NCBI GenBank assembly: GCA_030528885.1
Contig: JAUMXY010000002.1
Span: forward strand, 16,260-80,259
Source of the DNA: Bacteroidales bacterium
GTDB taxonomy: Bacteria; Bacteroidota; Bacteroidia; Bacteroidales; Bacteroidaceae
Direction of reading: 5' to 3'
Length of the DNA: 64,000 nucleotides
Shown: positions 34,435 through 43,651 of the stretch, in pieces
Layout of the letters: the number at the start of each line of letters is the position of its first letter
Position numbering within the stretch: position 1 is the stretch's first letter
Made by a program: the position numbers and the translations under genes
The notes under the pieces: model-generated
The model's input: only the letters and a program-made list of their open reading frames with translations
Databases searched by the model: none
Told to the model about the DNA's origin: nothing

Positions 34435-35929
34435 CGTAATTAGCTTTTCCGTTCATGAGCACATCGAAGAGGAGGCCAGCCAAGTGCCTGCCGCCTGCGA
34501 AGTTGATGTGTGTATAGTCAAGGTTTGCCTGTTTCTTTTCTGCCATCCGAGCAATGCTCCCATCGCCTCCCATGGCTTGGTAGAGATTCCAGAAGGCGAC
34601 TCCGCAGTCGCTTGCCATCTTGCGCTCGTAGGAGAGGAGTTCTCTGACTCCGTCCATGGTATGCATCTGTCCGTCAGGGCCTCGGGTGTCGCGGTCGGCC
34701 ACACTGACGACGAGGATGCTGGCCTTCGGAAAGGCTGCTTGCAGATGCTTGATGACTTTTCCCATCTGAGAGGCATAATAGGCATAATTCTTCTGCTTTT
34801 CGTTGGCGACATTGAGTCCAAAGTGCAGCACAATGAGGTCGTAAGGGCGGACGGAGGCAAAGCCTTGCAGGGTCTCCAGCGGTATTTTGCCGATGTGCTG
34901 TCCGCCACTGCCGCGAAGGCTGAAGTTATCGACGGAGATGCCTGCTGTGCCATCGAAGGCTGCGCCATAGAAGCGTGAGCCTGTGCCACCCTGGACGGTG
35001 AGGTTCCAGCGTCCGACACGGCCCTGCACGGACTTGGCGATGATGGCACCAGCGTCTTGCTGTTCGGGGAGAACAACCCTTGTGACGGTCTCGTAGGTGA
35101 CGATGGAGTCGGAGTCTATGACTTCGACCAGTTCTTCGTATGTTTCGGGAATCTGTGCGGGTCCATTGGAATAGAGCAGTTCTGCCGGACCGCGGTTAAG
35201 AGAACTGCTGATGCTCAGGCCTTCGCCCGGCGTGAAATAGAGGGTTGCCACTGCTGCTGTATCGAGCAGTCCGGGATAGAGGCTCTTGGTGCCTCGCATC
35301 TCGAATGTGGCGGAGTCGGCAGGTATGAAATAGCTGCCTGCTATGCCTTGCAAGGCGGGCTTGAAGCCACGCCCTTTCTCATTGGCATGGTAGGCGGTCC
35401 AGCTGTCACGCTTGGTGATGACGGATCGACGGAAGTCGGAGGAGATGCAGGAGATTTCCACCAGCCCGACTCCGCAGCCTCCATAGCGTTGCTGAAGCTG
35501 GGCGCGCAGGTCCATGGTGATGATGTCGCCCTCGATGTAAGAGTCGCCGAAGTAGGCGATGCGGACGGGACGCTGACGGGCTTCGTCGAGCGCTGCATAA
35601 AAACGGTCCATTTCCCGGTGAAGGCCATCCACGTCGGCAAAGTCTTCGATGACGACCATGCCTTCGGGCACAGAGTCGACATAGGCAAGCTGAGGCACAG
35701 CAATGGCGGCAGAGTCGATGCGTTCTTTTACATAGCCATCGAGCGAATCGGCAAGCAGTTCGGCAAGGTTATTGCCTCCCTGGTCGAGGCGCTGCACATC
35801 GGACAGCAGGTTGACACGGCGCAACTCGGTGCCGCCCAAACTGATGCGAGGCAGCCAGAAGAGCGCTATCAGCACCACCAGCACGATGAGGGTCAGCCAG
35901 AAGGATTGCCAAGTCCGATTTTTCTCCAT
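34418..35929 (-). CDS. membrane-anchored SGNH/GDSL-like protein
   Basis: A 503-residue protein with an N-terminal transmembrane helix (about 9-27, LTLIVLVVLIALFWLP), so the bulk should be periplasmic. VRIAYFGDSYIEGDIIT carries the nucleophile block, LIVLHFGLNVAN is the block III equivalent, and LDYTHINFAGGRHLAG gives the terminal Asp/His pair. A beta-rich insertion (residues about 190-320) splits the fold and may be a carbohydrate-binding module. The protein is longer than a simple esterase and resembles AlgX/AlgJ-type partners of MBOAT acyltransferases. It overlaps the next SGNH gene by 17 bp, so the two are translationally linked. Confidence 0.82.
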   Translation of the reverse strand: MEKNRTWQSFWLTLIVLVVLIALFWLPRISLGGTELRRVNLLSDVQRLDQGGNNLAELLADSLDGYVKERIDSAAIAVPQLAYVDSVPEGMVVIEDFADVDGLHREMDRFYAALDEARQRPVRIAYFGDSYIEGDIITMDLRAQLQQRYGGCGVGLVEISCISSDFRRSVITKRDSWTAYHANEKGRGFKPALQGIAGSYFIPADSATFEMRGTKSLYPGLLDTAAVATLYFTPGEGLSISSSLNRGPAELLYSNGPAQIPETYEELVEVIDSDSIVTYETVTRVVLPEQQDAGAIIAKSVQGRVGRWNLTVQGGTGSRFYGAAFDGTAGISVDNFSLRGSGGQHIGKIPLETLQGFASVRPYDLIVLHFGLNVANEKQKNYAYYASQMGKVIKHLQAAFPKASILVVSVADRDTRGPDGQMHTMDGVRELLSYERKMASDCGVAFWNLYQAMGGDGSIARMAEKKQANLDYTHINFAGGRHLAGLLFDVLMNGKANYDERTH

Positions 35930-35958
35930 TGTGAATAATGATTAGGAAACAGAAGGGC

Positions 35959-38022
35959 TTACTTGCTTTCCTCGTTCAGCTCGGGATAAGAGATGCGTGT
36001 GTGGTAAATGGTCATGAGCTTTTCTTTCAGGACAGATTTTGCCACAGCGATTTCTTTGAAGGTGATGGAGCATTCGTTGAAGAAGCCTTCGGAAACCTGC
36101 CCGTCTATAATCTTATCAACCAACTGGCTGATGCTCTCCTCGGTGTATTCGGGGAGTGAACGGGAGGCCGCCTCTACGGCATCGCACATCATGAGGATGG
36201 CTTCTTCCTTGCTACTTGGATTGACACCGGGATAGGTGAAGAGAGATTCATCAACCTCCTCATCGGGGTGCTCATTCTTGTAGGTGATATAGAAGTACTT
36301 GGCTTTGCTGTGCCCATGGTGAGTGAGAATGAAGCGCTTGATGTCTTCGGGTATATGATGTTTCTCGGCAAGCGCTACGCCGTTGGGCACATGGGCTATG
36401 ATGACCTGAGCGCTCTTCAGCGGAGTCAGATGCTTGTGCGGGGAAATTCCGCTTTGGTTCTCGGTAAAGAAGACGGGGCGTTCCATTTTGCCGATGTCAT
36501 GGTAGAGGGCGCCTGTGCGCACCAGCTGCGCCTTGGCCCCAATCTTGCCGGCCACTTCTGCACTTAGATTCGCCACCTGCATGGAGTGCTGGAAGGTGCC
36601 GGGGGCTACCTCCGTCATGCGCTGCAAGAGAGGATTGTGCACGTTGCTCAGCTCGACGAGCGTGACGTCGCTGGTGAAGCCAAAGACCTTCTCGAGCATC
36701 CACATCATCGGATAGGTGAAGAGCAGCAGGACACAGTTGATGGAGAAGCAGATGTACATCCAATAATCCATCTTGATGCCATTTTCGTGGTAGAGAGAAT
36801 AACCCGTGAAGAAGAGCACGTAAGTGAGATAGACGAGGAAAGAGGTACGAACAATCTGCGAGCGCTGGGAGAGTTCGCGCAAAGAGTGTATCGCTGTCAT
36901 GCCGGCCGCTATCTGCAGAATGACGAACTCGTAGTTGCTTGCCAAGATGATGGAAATGATGAGCACCATGGCGCAGTGGACCATAAAGGCGGTGCGGGAG
37001 TCCATGAAGATGCGGAGCACTATCGGCACGAAGCAGCATGGGAGCATGAAGACGTTGAGTATCTTGTGCGACACCATGAAAGCGGCAACAACACACAGGA
37101 GGACTGGCAACGCATAAATCAAGGCGACATTGCGCATGTGCTCGAAGTAGTCAGCGCGGAACAAGGAGAGGTAAATGGTCATCAGCAAGAAGTTGATGAA
37201 CACGAAGATAATCTGACCGATGAACTTATAGGGTATCTTCGCCTCGTCGATGTTTCTTTTCTCGTAGTCTATCTCGTAAGAACGAAGGATGTCATAGATT
37301 TCATCTGTGACGGTCTCGCCACGGTCGATAATCTTCTGGCCTGCCTGCACGAAGCCGTTGTAGCTGGAGATGTTCTGCAACTGACCTTCCAGCTCGGTTT
37401 TTGACTTCATCGCATCGTATGCCAAGTTTTGATGAATCAGCTCATTGATGTTGTACTGCTGCATGACCAACCGAGAATATTTGGCGGTGTCGGCCGTCAT
37501 GATGTAGCGATAGGCTGAGCGCAAGGTGAACACGCGGCTGATGGGGACAGAGGTCGCCTCGTTGCCTTTGACCACGCGTATGTGCTTGTGCTTCTCTTTG
37601 CCTGTCAGGCGGGAATAGTCCTCAACAGAAAGAACGCCTCGCCGGTAAATCGTATCGAGCAATTCAGCGATGTGGTCCACATACAGGGGAGCGCCCTGTC
37701 CTTGCCACTCTTGGGCAACATGGACGTAAAGACGGCTCATCATGCTGTCCTTGACGGCTGGAGAGAAATTATAATAGGGCTGGAAGCGACGCTTGGTGTT
37801 CAGCTGTTCTTTCTGCAGGACAGAGTCGTTCTTCAAGACAGGGAACTTGGTGTTGGCTATCAGCAGCCCGTAGTTCCATGGCTTGTTCAGCTCATATTTA
37901 TAGCCAAACTCATCTCTTCGCGGCATGAAATAAACAACTAATGCTGTGGAAACAAGCACCAGAAAACTCTTCATCAATAAACGGGAGAGTTTCGTGCGTC
38001 TTTGCTGTTTGTTTGGTTTCAT
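35959..38022 (-). CDS. 7TM-HD family phosphodiesterase (PgpH-like, c-di-AMP)
   Basis: A 687-residue protein. One N-terminal helix is followed by an extracytoplasmic 7TMR-HDED domain (about 50-270), seven hydrophobic helices (about 275-470) and a cytoplasmic HD domain with TFQHSMQVANLSAEVA, RTGALYHDIGKM and FILTHHGHSKAKYFY. This is the layout of PgpH, which hydrolyses cyclic di-AMP. It would set c-di-AMP levels in answer to an outside signal. It is 30 bp upstream of the SGNH gene on the same strand and may lead that operon. No diadenylate cyclase gene is in the window. Confidence 0.88.
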   Translation of the reverse strand: MKPNKQQRRTKLSRLLMKSFLVLVSTALVVYFMPRRDEFGYKYELNKPWNYGLLIANTKFPVLKNDSVLQKEQLNTKRRFQPYYNFSPAVKDSMMSRLYVHVAQEWQGQGAPLYVDHIAELLDTIYRRGVLSVEDYSRLTGKEKHKHIRVVKGNEATSVPISRVFTLRSAYRYIMTADTAKYSRLVMQQYNINELIHQNLAYDAMKSKTELEGQLQNISSYNGFVQAGQKIIDRGETVTDEIYDILRSYEIDYEKRNIDEAKIPYKFIGQIIFVFINFLLMTIYLSLFRADYFEHMRNVALIYALPVLLCVVAAFMVSHKILNVFMLPCCFVPIVLRIFMDSRTAFMVHCAMVLIISIILASNYEFVILQIAAGMTAIHSLRELSQRSQIVRTSFLVYLTYVLFFTGYSLYHENGIKMDYWMYICFSINCVLLLFTYPMMWMLEKVFGFTSDVTLVELSNVHNPLLQRMTEVAPGTFQHSMQVANLSAEVAGKIGAKAQLVRTGALYHDIGKMERPVFFTENQSGISPHKHLTPLKSAQVIIAHVPNGVALAEKHHIPEDIKRFILTHHGHSKAKYFYITYKNEHPDEEVDESLFTYPGVNPSSKEEAILMMCDAVEAASRSLPEYTEESISQLVDKIIDGQVSEGFFNECSITFKEIAVAKSVLKEKLMTIYHTRISYPELNEESK

Positions 38023-38062
38023 ATTCTTGGGGTTTTAAGAGGTGAGTTTAGCTTTTTTTCTC

Positions 38063-39364
38063 TTACTGTGCCAGAAGGTACTGCTTGAAGTCAGCAAAGT
38101 CTTTGCTCATTGGAACGCTTTGCTTCACGCCCTTCATGAAGGCCTGGAGCTTAGCTGGAATCTCAATGCTCTCACTGAGGATGGAATCGACTGTGTCTTT
38201 GAACTTTGCAGGATGAGCAGTCTCAAGGAACACGCCCACTTCGCCAGACACCAATCCCTCTTGCAGGGCTCTGTAACCGCAAGCGCCGTGAGGGTCGCAC
38301 ACATAACCGGTCTGACTTTTGACCTCCTTGATGGTCTCAGCAATCTGAGCATCTGTGTAGGTAGCGCCGCTGATATCTGCACAGATGGCAGCATGGCTCT
38401 TGCCGTACAGGTCGTATATGCGCGCGAAATTGCTTGGGTCGCCGACATCCATTGCGTTGGCAATGGTCTGAACGGATGGACGAGGCTCATACTTGCCTGT
38501 CTGCAGGTAGTTGTAGAAGATGTCGTTGGCATTGTTGGCTGCAATGAAGCGCTTGATGGGGAGTCCCATCTTCTTGCCAAAGAGGGCAGAACAGATATTG
38601 CCAAAGTTTCCTGAAGGCACGCATACCACCAGTTCGTCGGCAAGGCCCAGTTTCTTCATCTGAGCATAAGCATAGAAATAATAGAAGGACTGGGGGAGGA
38701 AGCGCGCTACGTTGATGGAATTGGCTGAGGTCAGCTGCATGTGGGCATTTAGGTCTGCGTCCATAAAGGCGTTCTTGACGAGTGCCTGACAATCGTCAAA
38801 CACGCCATCAACCTCAACAGCTGTGATGTTGCCGCCGAGTGTGGTGAACTGGCACTCTTGGATGGGGCTGACTTTGCCTTTGGGATAAAGGACATACACG
38901 TGGATGCCATCAACGCCCAAGAAGCCATTTGCTACGGCTGAGCCTGTATCGCCTGAAGTGGCTACCAGCACATTGACTTGCCCTTTGCCTTCTTTCTTCA
39001 GGAAATACTGCAGCAGGCGCGCCATAAAACGTGCGCCGACATCTTTGAATGCCAGCGTAGGGCCATGGAACAGTTCAAGCGAATAGATGGTGTCAGTTAC
39101 TTTGACGCATGGGCAGTCAAATGCCAACGTGTCGTAAACGATGGCTTTCAGGTCGTCAGCAGGAACGTCTTCGCCAAAGAAAGCGTCTGCTACGGTATAT
39201 GCTATCTCTTGGAAAGAGAGATTCTCTATGTTGTCAAAGAATTCTTGTGGAAGCGCTTTGATACGTTCGGGCATGTAAAGCCCTTTGTCTTCTGCCAGCC
39301 CTTTCACTACGGCCTTTTCCAGTGTAGCGGCTGGAGCTTGTCCATTTGTACTGTAAAAAATCAT
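38063..39364 (-). CDS. thrC: threonine synthase
   Basis: ThrC turns O-phosphohomoserine into threonine with pyridoxal phosphate. The protein is 433 residues from the ATG at 39362-39364 (MIFYSTNGQAPAATLEKAV). A 43-codon in-frame extension upstream is not protein-like and runs into the apgM end. GPTLAFKDVGARFMARLL holds the PLP lysine, and VLVATSGDTGSAVA the phosphate-binding loop. It is the third gene of thrA-apgM-thrC, 31 bp after apgM. Confidence 0.93.
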   Translation of the reverse strand: MIFYSTNGQAPAATLEKAVVKGLAEDKGLYMPERIKALPQEFFDNIENLSFQEIAYTVADAFFGEDVPADDLKAIVYDTLAFDCPCVKVTDTIYSLELFHGPTLAFKDVGARFMARLLQYFLKKEGKGQVNVLVATSGDTGSAVANGFLGVDGIHVYVLYPKGKVSPIQECQFTTLGGNITAVEVDGVFDDCQALVKNAFMDADLNAHMQLTSANSINVARFLPQSFYYFYAYAQMKKLGLADELVVCVPSGNFGNICSALFGKKMGLPIKRFIAANNANDIFYNYLQTGKYEPRPSVQTIANAMDVGDPSNFARIYDLYGKSHAAICADISGATYTDAQIAETIKEVKSQTGYVCDPHGACGYRALQEGLVSGEVGVFLETAHPAKFKDTVDSILSESIEIPAKLQAFMKGVKQSVPMSKDFADFKQYLLAQ

Positions 39365-39395
39365 ATTGCAGTGGTTTGATGATATGTTATTCGGT

Positions 39396-40697
39396 TTATT
39401 GAACAGCCATGAATGCACGGATGAAACCGTCTTTCTCGAGCAGTCCGTAGGCTCCTTTCTGGCAAGCCTCCTCGTCGAAAGCAACGACAGCATCAGGCTC
39501 TAAAGAGGGAGCGCTGATGAGGAAAGGGACGGGCTCGGCGGTATGAGTCCGATGGGCTACCGGAGTTGGATGGTCGGGCAGCACGGCGATGGCAACGGGT
39601 TCCAGGCCTGCCTTGTCGGTGCCAGGCTTTCCCCACTCTTTCACTTCTTCATAAATAGGGGCAATGACTCTGCTGTCGAGATTCTCAATGGTCTGCAACT
39701 TCAGTTCAAGGTCGCCATCATGGCCTGCCTCGTCGGAGGCTTCTATGTGAAGATAGACGAAATCGTCGGTTCGGAGCGCCTCTAAAGCCGCTTGGGCTTT
39801 CCCTTCGTAATTGGTATCATAGAGTCCTGTTGCGCCAGGAACATCAATGACTCTCAAGCCTGCCAATGAGCCAATTCCACGAATCAGGTCAACAGCTGTG
39901 ATGACTGCGCCGCTGTGAATCTGAGGGAAGATGGCTGTCAACGGCTTCATGTGAGGGCGATAGCCTCCTGCCCATGGCCAGATGGAATTGGCGGGGTCTT
40001 TCCCTTCGGCTACACGCTGCAAGTTGAGGGGATGGGAAGAGAGGATTTCCTGAGACTTGGCAATCAGCAGATTGATTAAGTCTGCAGTCTCTGTCGCACT
40101 GAGCGCTGATGGGGATTCTGCAGCCGCTTCGGCTGCAAGGTCGGGCTTAACGAGCAAAGGACGCCATGGTTTCAGCGGAACATCATGAGGAGGCGTACAC
40201 AGAAGGTGCTTGCTGCCGCCTTTGATGACGAGCAGATGACGGTACTGTACGCCTGTATAGAAATGGATGATATGACCATACCGAGCAACTATCTCAGGGT
40301 CATTGGCTAATGTCGTCTGCAAGTGCTTAATCAGAACATCCCCCTCTTCTGTTTCCAGCCTGCCGCATGAATGGTTTTTGATGCAATCGCCATCTATGCA
40401 GATTATGTTGCAGCGTATGGCCATATCGTCGGGAGCGAGCTCCACGCCAATGCTGGCAGCTTCGAGAGGGCCGCGACCTTCATAGACCTGATTCTGGTCA
40501 TAGCCGAGGATGCTGGAGTTGGCAACTTCGGAGCCTGGATGGAAACCATCCTGAACGGTTTTCAGCATGCCTGTGCGCCCCAGTTTTGCCAGCATGTCCA
40601 TGTAGGGAGTATGGGCATGCTGAAGCAAAGTCTTATGTCCGAGCGAATCGATGGGCCAATCGGCCATTCCATCGCCTAAGATGATGAGATGTTTCAT
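39396..40697 (-). CDS. archaeal-type cofactor-independent phosphoglycerate mutase family; probable homoserine kinase by context
   Basis: A 433-residue alkaline-phosphatase-superfamily protein of the ApgM group. Visible features are the metal-binding start LIILGDGMADWP, SEVANSSILGYD with the nucleophile Ser, YLHIEASDEAGHDGD, and ILPDHPTPVAHRTHT near the C-terminus. The label usually given is phosphoglycerate mutase. However, it lies exactly where thrB (homoserine kinase) would be, abutting thrA and preceding thrC, and no GHMP-type thrB is present. Members of this group in such operons have been proposed as alternative homoserine kinases. That function here is inference from context. Confidence 0.85.
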   Translation of the reverse strand: MKHLIILGDGMADWPIDSLGHKTLLQHAHTPYMDMLAKLGRTGMLKTVQDGFHPGSEVANSSILGYDQNQVYEGRGPLEAASIGVELAPDDMAIRCNIICIDGDCIKNHSCGRLETEEGDVLIKHLQTTLANDPEIVARYGHIIHFYTGVQYRHLLVIKGGSKHLLCTPPHDVPLKPWRPLLVKPDLAAEAAAESPSALSATETADLINLLIAKSQEILSSHPLNLQRVAEGKDPANSIWPWAGGYRPHMKPLTAIFPQIHSGAVITAVDLIRGIGSLAGLRVIDVPGATGLYDTNYEGKAQAALEALRTDDFVYLHIEASDEAGHDGDLELKLQTIENLDSRVIAPIYEEVKEWGKPGTDKAGLEPVAIAVLPDHPTPVAHRTHTAEPVPFLISAPSLEPDAVVAFDEEACQKGAYGLLEKDGFIRAFMAVQ

Positions 40698-43184
40698 TTA
40701 GATGTTTGCGATTGACATGATGTCGGCAAATACGCCTGCTGCTGTTACTGATGCACCTGCTCCATAGCCCTGAATGAGCATTGGATACTGGTTGTAGCGT
40801 TCGGTTGTGATGAGGATGATGTTGTTGGAGCCTTCAAGGTCGTAGAACGGATGGCGCTCATCCACTCGCTGCAAAGCTACCGAACCTTTTCCGTTTTCCA
40901 GCTTCGCAACAAAACGCCAACGCTGACGAGCAGCCTCAAGTTGCTGGCGCTCGGCCTCAAACTGGGCATCAACAGAAGGAAGATTTGACCAGAACTCATC
41001 GAGCGTGCCCTCGAAGAAAGACTGAGGGATGAACAGGGTTCTCTGAACATCTTCCTGATTCATCTTGTAACCAGCCTCGCGAGAAAGGATGACCAGTTTG
41101 CGTATCACATCTTTGCCTGACAAGTCTACACGAGGATCAGGCTCGGCATAGCCTTCCTCCTTGGCCAGACGGACGGTCTCGCTAAAGGGGATGTCGGCCG
41201 AGATGGTGTTGAAGATGTAATTGAGTGTGCCAGAAAGCACAGCCTCAAGTTTCAGTATCTTGTCACCTGAGTTAATCAGGTCGTTGATGGTATTGATGAT
41301 GGGAAGCCCAGCGCCCACATTGGTTTCAAACAAGAACTTGACGCCTCGTTTTCTGGCTATAGACTTGAGGCGAGAATAGTTCTCGTAATTGCTTGACGCT
41401 GCCACTTTGTTTGCTGCCACTACGGAGATGTTGTTGCTCAACAGCTGCTCGTAAAGGCTCGCAACATCAGCACTGGCGGTACAATCGACAAAGACGCTGT
41501 TGAAGATGTTCATGCCAATAATCTCTTCTTTCAACCTTGCAAGGTTGCTGGGTGCTGCAGCCTTCAGGCCTGCACGCAACTTGGCAATGCTGAAACTGCC
41601 ATTTTCTTCATAGGCGGAAAGGTCGATGCCGTTTCTGTCGAATACGGCATTGTGACCTGAAGCAATTCCAACAACATTGATTTGAAGGTTGCGCTCCTGC
41701 ATCAGCTGAGAACGCTGCCCCGCTATCTGCTCGAGCAGGCTGCCGCCAACTGTACCCACACCACAAAGGAAGACGTTCAGCACCTGATATTCGGACAGAA
41801 AAAAGCTATCATGGATGACATTGAGTGACTTGCGGAGCGACTTGCTTTCGACAACAAAAGAGATGTTGGTTTCGCTTGCTCCCTGAGCGCAAGCTATCAC
41901 ACTGATACCGTTGCGGCCGAGCGTGCCAAAGAGCTTTCCTGCAATGCCTGGAGTATGCTTCATGTTTTCACCGACAATCGCAACTGTCGCCAAATCGCGC
42001 TCCAGCTTCATCTTGTACATCGAGCCCATCTCTATCTCCTTGGCGAATTCTGCATTGAGCACTTCGCAGGCACGGTCGGCATCTTCGTCACGCACTCCGA
42101 TAGAAGTGCTGTTCTCGGAACTAGCCTGACTGACCATGAACACACTGACGCCATTGGCCGCCAGCGCCGTAAAGATGCGCTGATTGACACCAATGACGCC
42201 GACCATGGAGAGTCCGCTTACGGTGATGAGCGCTGTATTGTTGATGGAAGAAATGCCACGAATAGCACGGCCGTTGTCATTCACATCACTTTCGTTCGTT
42301 ATGATTGTGCCTTTGTCTTCTGGGCGGAAAGTGTTTTTGATTAAAATAGGGATGTTTTTGATGCACACAGGATAGATTGTGGGCGGATAAACGACTTTCG
42401 CGCCAAAGTTGCAAAGCTCTGTTGCTTCCACATAAGAAAGTTTTGCTATGGGGTAAGCATTGTTGATGACACGTGGGTCGGCTGTCATAAAGCCTGACAC
42501 GTCTGTCCAGATTTCGAGCACTTCGGCATCCAGCGTTGCAGCAAGTATCGCCGCAGTGTAATCGCTACCACCACGTCCCAAGTTTGTCACTTCGCCTGTC
42601 AGGCTATCTGAAGAGATGAAACCCGGGACAAGGCAAACGCTGTGGCTTGCCGTGCCATCCTTAAACTCCTTGAATGCGTCATTGATAAGCGGTTCACTTA
42701 TAGAGCCTGAATACAAATTGCGGCCCTGCTTCTTCTTGGTCTTGATAAACTCGAGGGAGTTGTACCACTTCGCGTTGTCTATCAAAGTTGCAACGATATT
42801 GCTTGATATGCGTTCGCCATAAGAGACGATGGCATTGCTTGTCTTCTCACTCAGGTCGCCTATCAGGAACACACCCTGATAGATGCTTTTCAAATGGCCG
42901 AGCAGTTCATCGACTGTCACCAATAACTGCGCTTTTGTGTTTGCGTCGGTGATGACAGCGTCTATCATCTGATGGTGACGCTCCACCATCTCCTCATATG
43001 ATGTCAAATACGACGTATCGCCCATGACTGCAAGCTTAGATGTGTTGATAAGCTTGTCTGTGATGCCTCCAAGCGCAGAAACGACAACTACTACGGGCTC
43101 GTCGCATGCCTCTACAATCTTTTTAAGATGGAGAATACTCTCCACGGAACCTACGGATGTTCCGCCAAACTTTAATACTTTCAC
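40698..43184 (-). CDS. thrA: bifunctional aspartokinase/homoserine dehydrogenase
   Basis: An 828-residue fusion catalysing the first and third steps toward threonine, methionine and lysine precursors. The aspartokinase domain begins KFGGTSVGSVESI and includes GRGGSDYTAAILAATLDA. Two ACT-type regulatory segments follow (about 310-460, with ISVIACAQGASETNISFVV). Homoserine dehydrogenase occupies about 465-828 (FLCGVGTVGGSLLEQI, GTLNYIFNTISADIPFSETV, EGYAEPDPRVDLSGKDVIRK). The start codon is GTG at 43182-43184; no upstream ATG fits. The stop abuts the apgM ATG. Confidence 0.95.
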   Translation of the reverse strand: MKVLKFGGTSVGSVESILHLKKIVEACDEPVVVVVSALGGITDKLINTSKLAVMGDTSYLTSYEEMVERHHQMIDAVITDANTKAQLLVTVDELLGHLKSIYQGVFLIGDLSEKTSNAIVSYGERISSNIVATLIDNAKWYNSLEFIKTKKKQGRNLYSGSISEPLINDAFKEFKDGTASHSVCLVPGFISSDSLTGEVTNLGRGGSDYTAAILAATLDAEVLEIWTDVSGFMTADPRVINNAYPIAKLSYVEATELCNFGAKVVYPPTIYPVCIKNIPILIKNTFRPEDKGTIITNESDVNDNGRAIRGISSINNTALITVSGLSMVGVIGVNQRIFTALAANGVSVFMVSQASSENSTSIGVRDEDADRACEVLNAEFAKEIEMGSMYKMKLERDLATVAIVGENMKHTPGIAGKLFGTLGRNGISVIACAQGASETNISFVVESKSLRKSLNVIHDSFFLSEYQVLNVFLCGVGTVGGSLLEQIAGQRSQLMQERNLQINVVGIASGHNAVFDRNGIDLSAYEENGSFSIAKLRAGLKAAAPSNLARLKEEIIGMNIFNSVFVDCTASADVASLYEQLLSNNISVVAANKVAASSNYENYSRLKSIARKRGVKFLFETNVGAGLPIINTINDLINSGDKILKLEAVLSGTLNYIFNTISADIPFSETVRLAKEEGYAEPDPRVDLSGKDVIRKLVILSREAGYKMNQEDVQRTLFIPQSFFEGTLDEFWSNLPSVDAQFEAERQQLEAARQRWRFVAKLENGKGSVALQRVDERHPFYDLEGSNNIILITTERYNQYPMLIQGYGAGASVTAAGVFADIMSIANI

Positions 43185-43309
43185 GATGAAAATTAAAAGT
43201 TAAAAATTAATAATAAAAGAGCATGCTAAGCTTTTGGATGTAGGCAGACATACAACATCTGCGTGACATGTTACAGCCAAGCCTTGGCGCACACTCCGAG
43301 AAATTACTG

Positions 43310-43340
43310 CAAAATTACGACATTTTCAATTAATGACAAA
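43310..43340 (-). promoter_or_regulatory. promoter of thrA-apgM-thrC
   Basis: On the minus strand TTTG (43337-43340) and TAATTTTG (43310-43317) are exactly 19 bp apart. The leader of about 120 nt contains small hairpins such as GCCAAGGCTTGGC but no Thr/Ile-rich leader peptide or riboswitch I recognise. The rest of 43341-43599 shows no gene I can support. Confidence 0.7.
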
Positions 43341-43599
43341 AGAAAAAGACTCAAAGTCAATCAACTCAAATCTTTTTAACGCGAACTTTCGTACAAAAGC
43401 GCTTGTAGCAATCTTTCTGTCAACGTAAATTCGCCAATCCACATTATAACATCTTTGAACAAACACCTCAAGAACAGATTCCGCATATAGGAATTCCCCT
43501 TTTACATTTCCGTTTAGCACAGAAAAGCATTCCCACGAGACACTACACTTCACACTTCAGCAACCAGGCTCAGACCTATAAGCAAGCCCAAACACAAAC

Positions 43600-43631
43600 A
43601 AAAAAAGGGACCATGCCGTTGGCATGGTCCC
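43600..43631 (-). terminator. terminator of the porP-porKLMN operon
   Basis: On the minus strand GGGACCATGCC and GGCATGGTCCC form a perfect 11-bp stem with a 3-nt loop, followed by seven T. It begins 20 bp after the porN stop. Confidence 0.93.
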
Positions 43632-43651
43632 AATATACAAACAAGTCTCTA

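Noticed and set aside
39365..39493. 43-residue N-terminal extension of threonine synthase
   Set aside because: It overlaps the apgM coding end and is unlike any threonine synthase start. The ATG at 39364 opens the family sequence.
43185..43303. Threonine attenuator or riboswitch in the thrA leader
   Set aside because: Possible short peptides have no Thr or Ile run, and no terminator with T-run is present. The hairpins are short.
43326..43553. 75-codon open frame upstream of thrA
   Set aside because: It overlaps the -33 box of the thrA promoter and has no recognisable feature or initiation context of its own.
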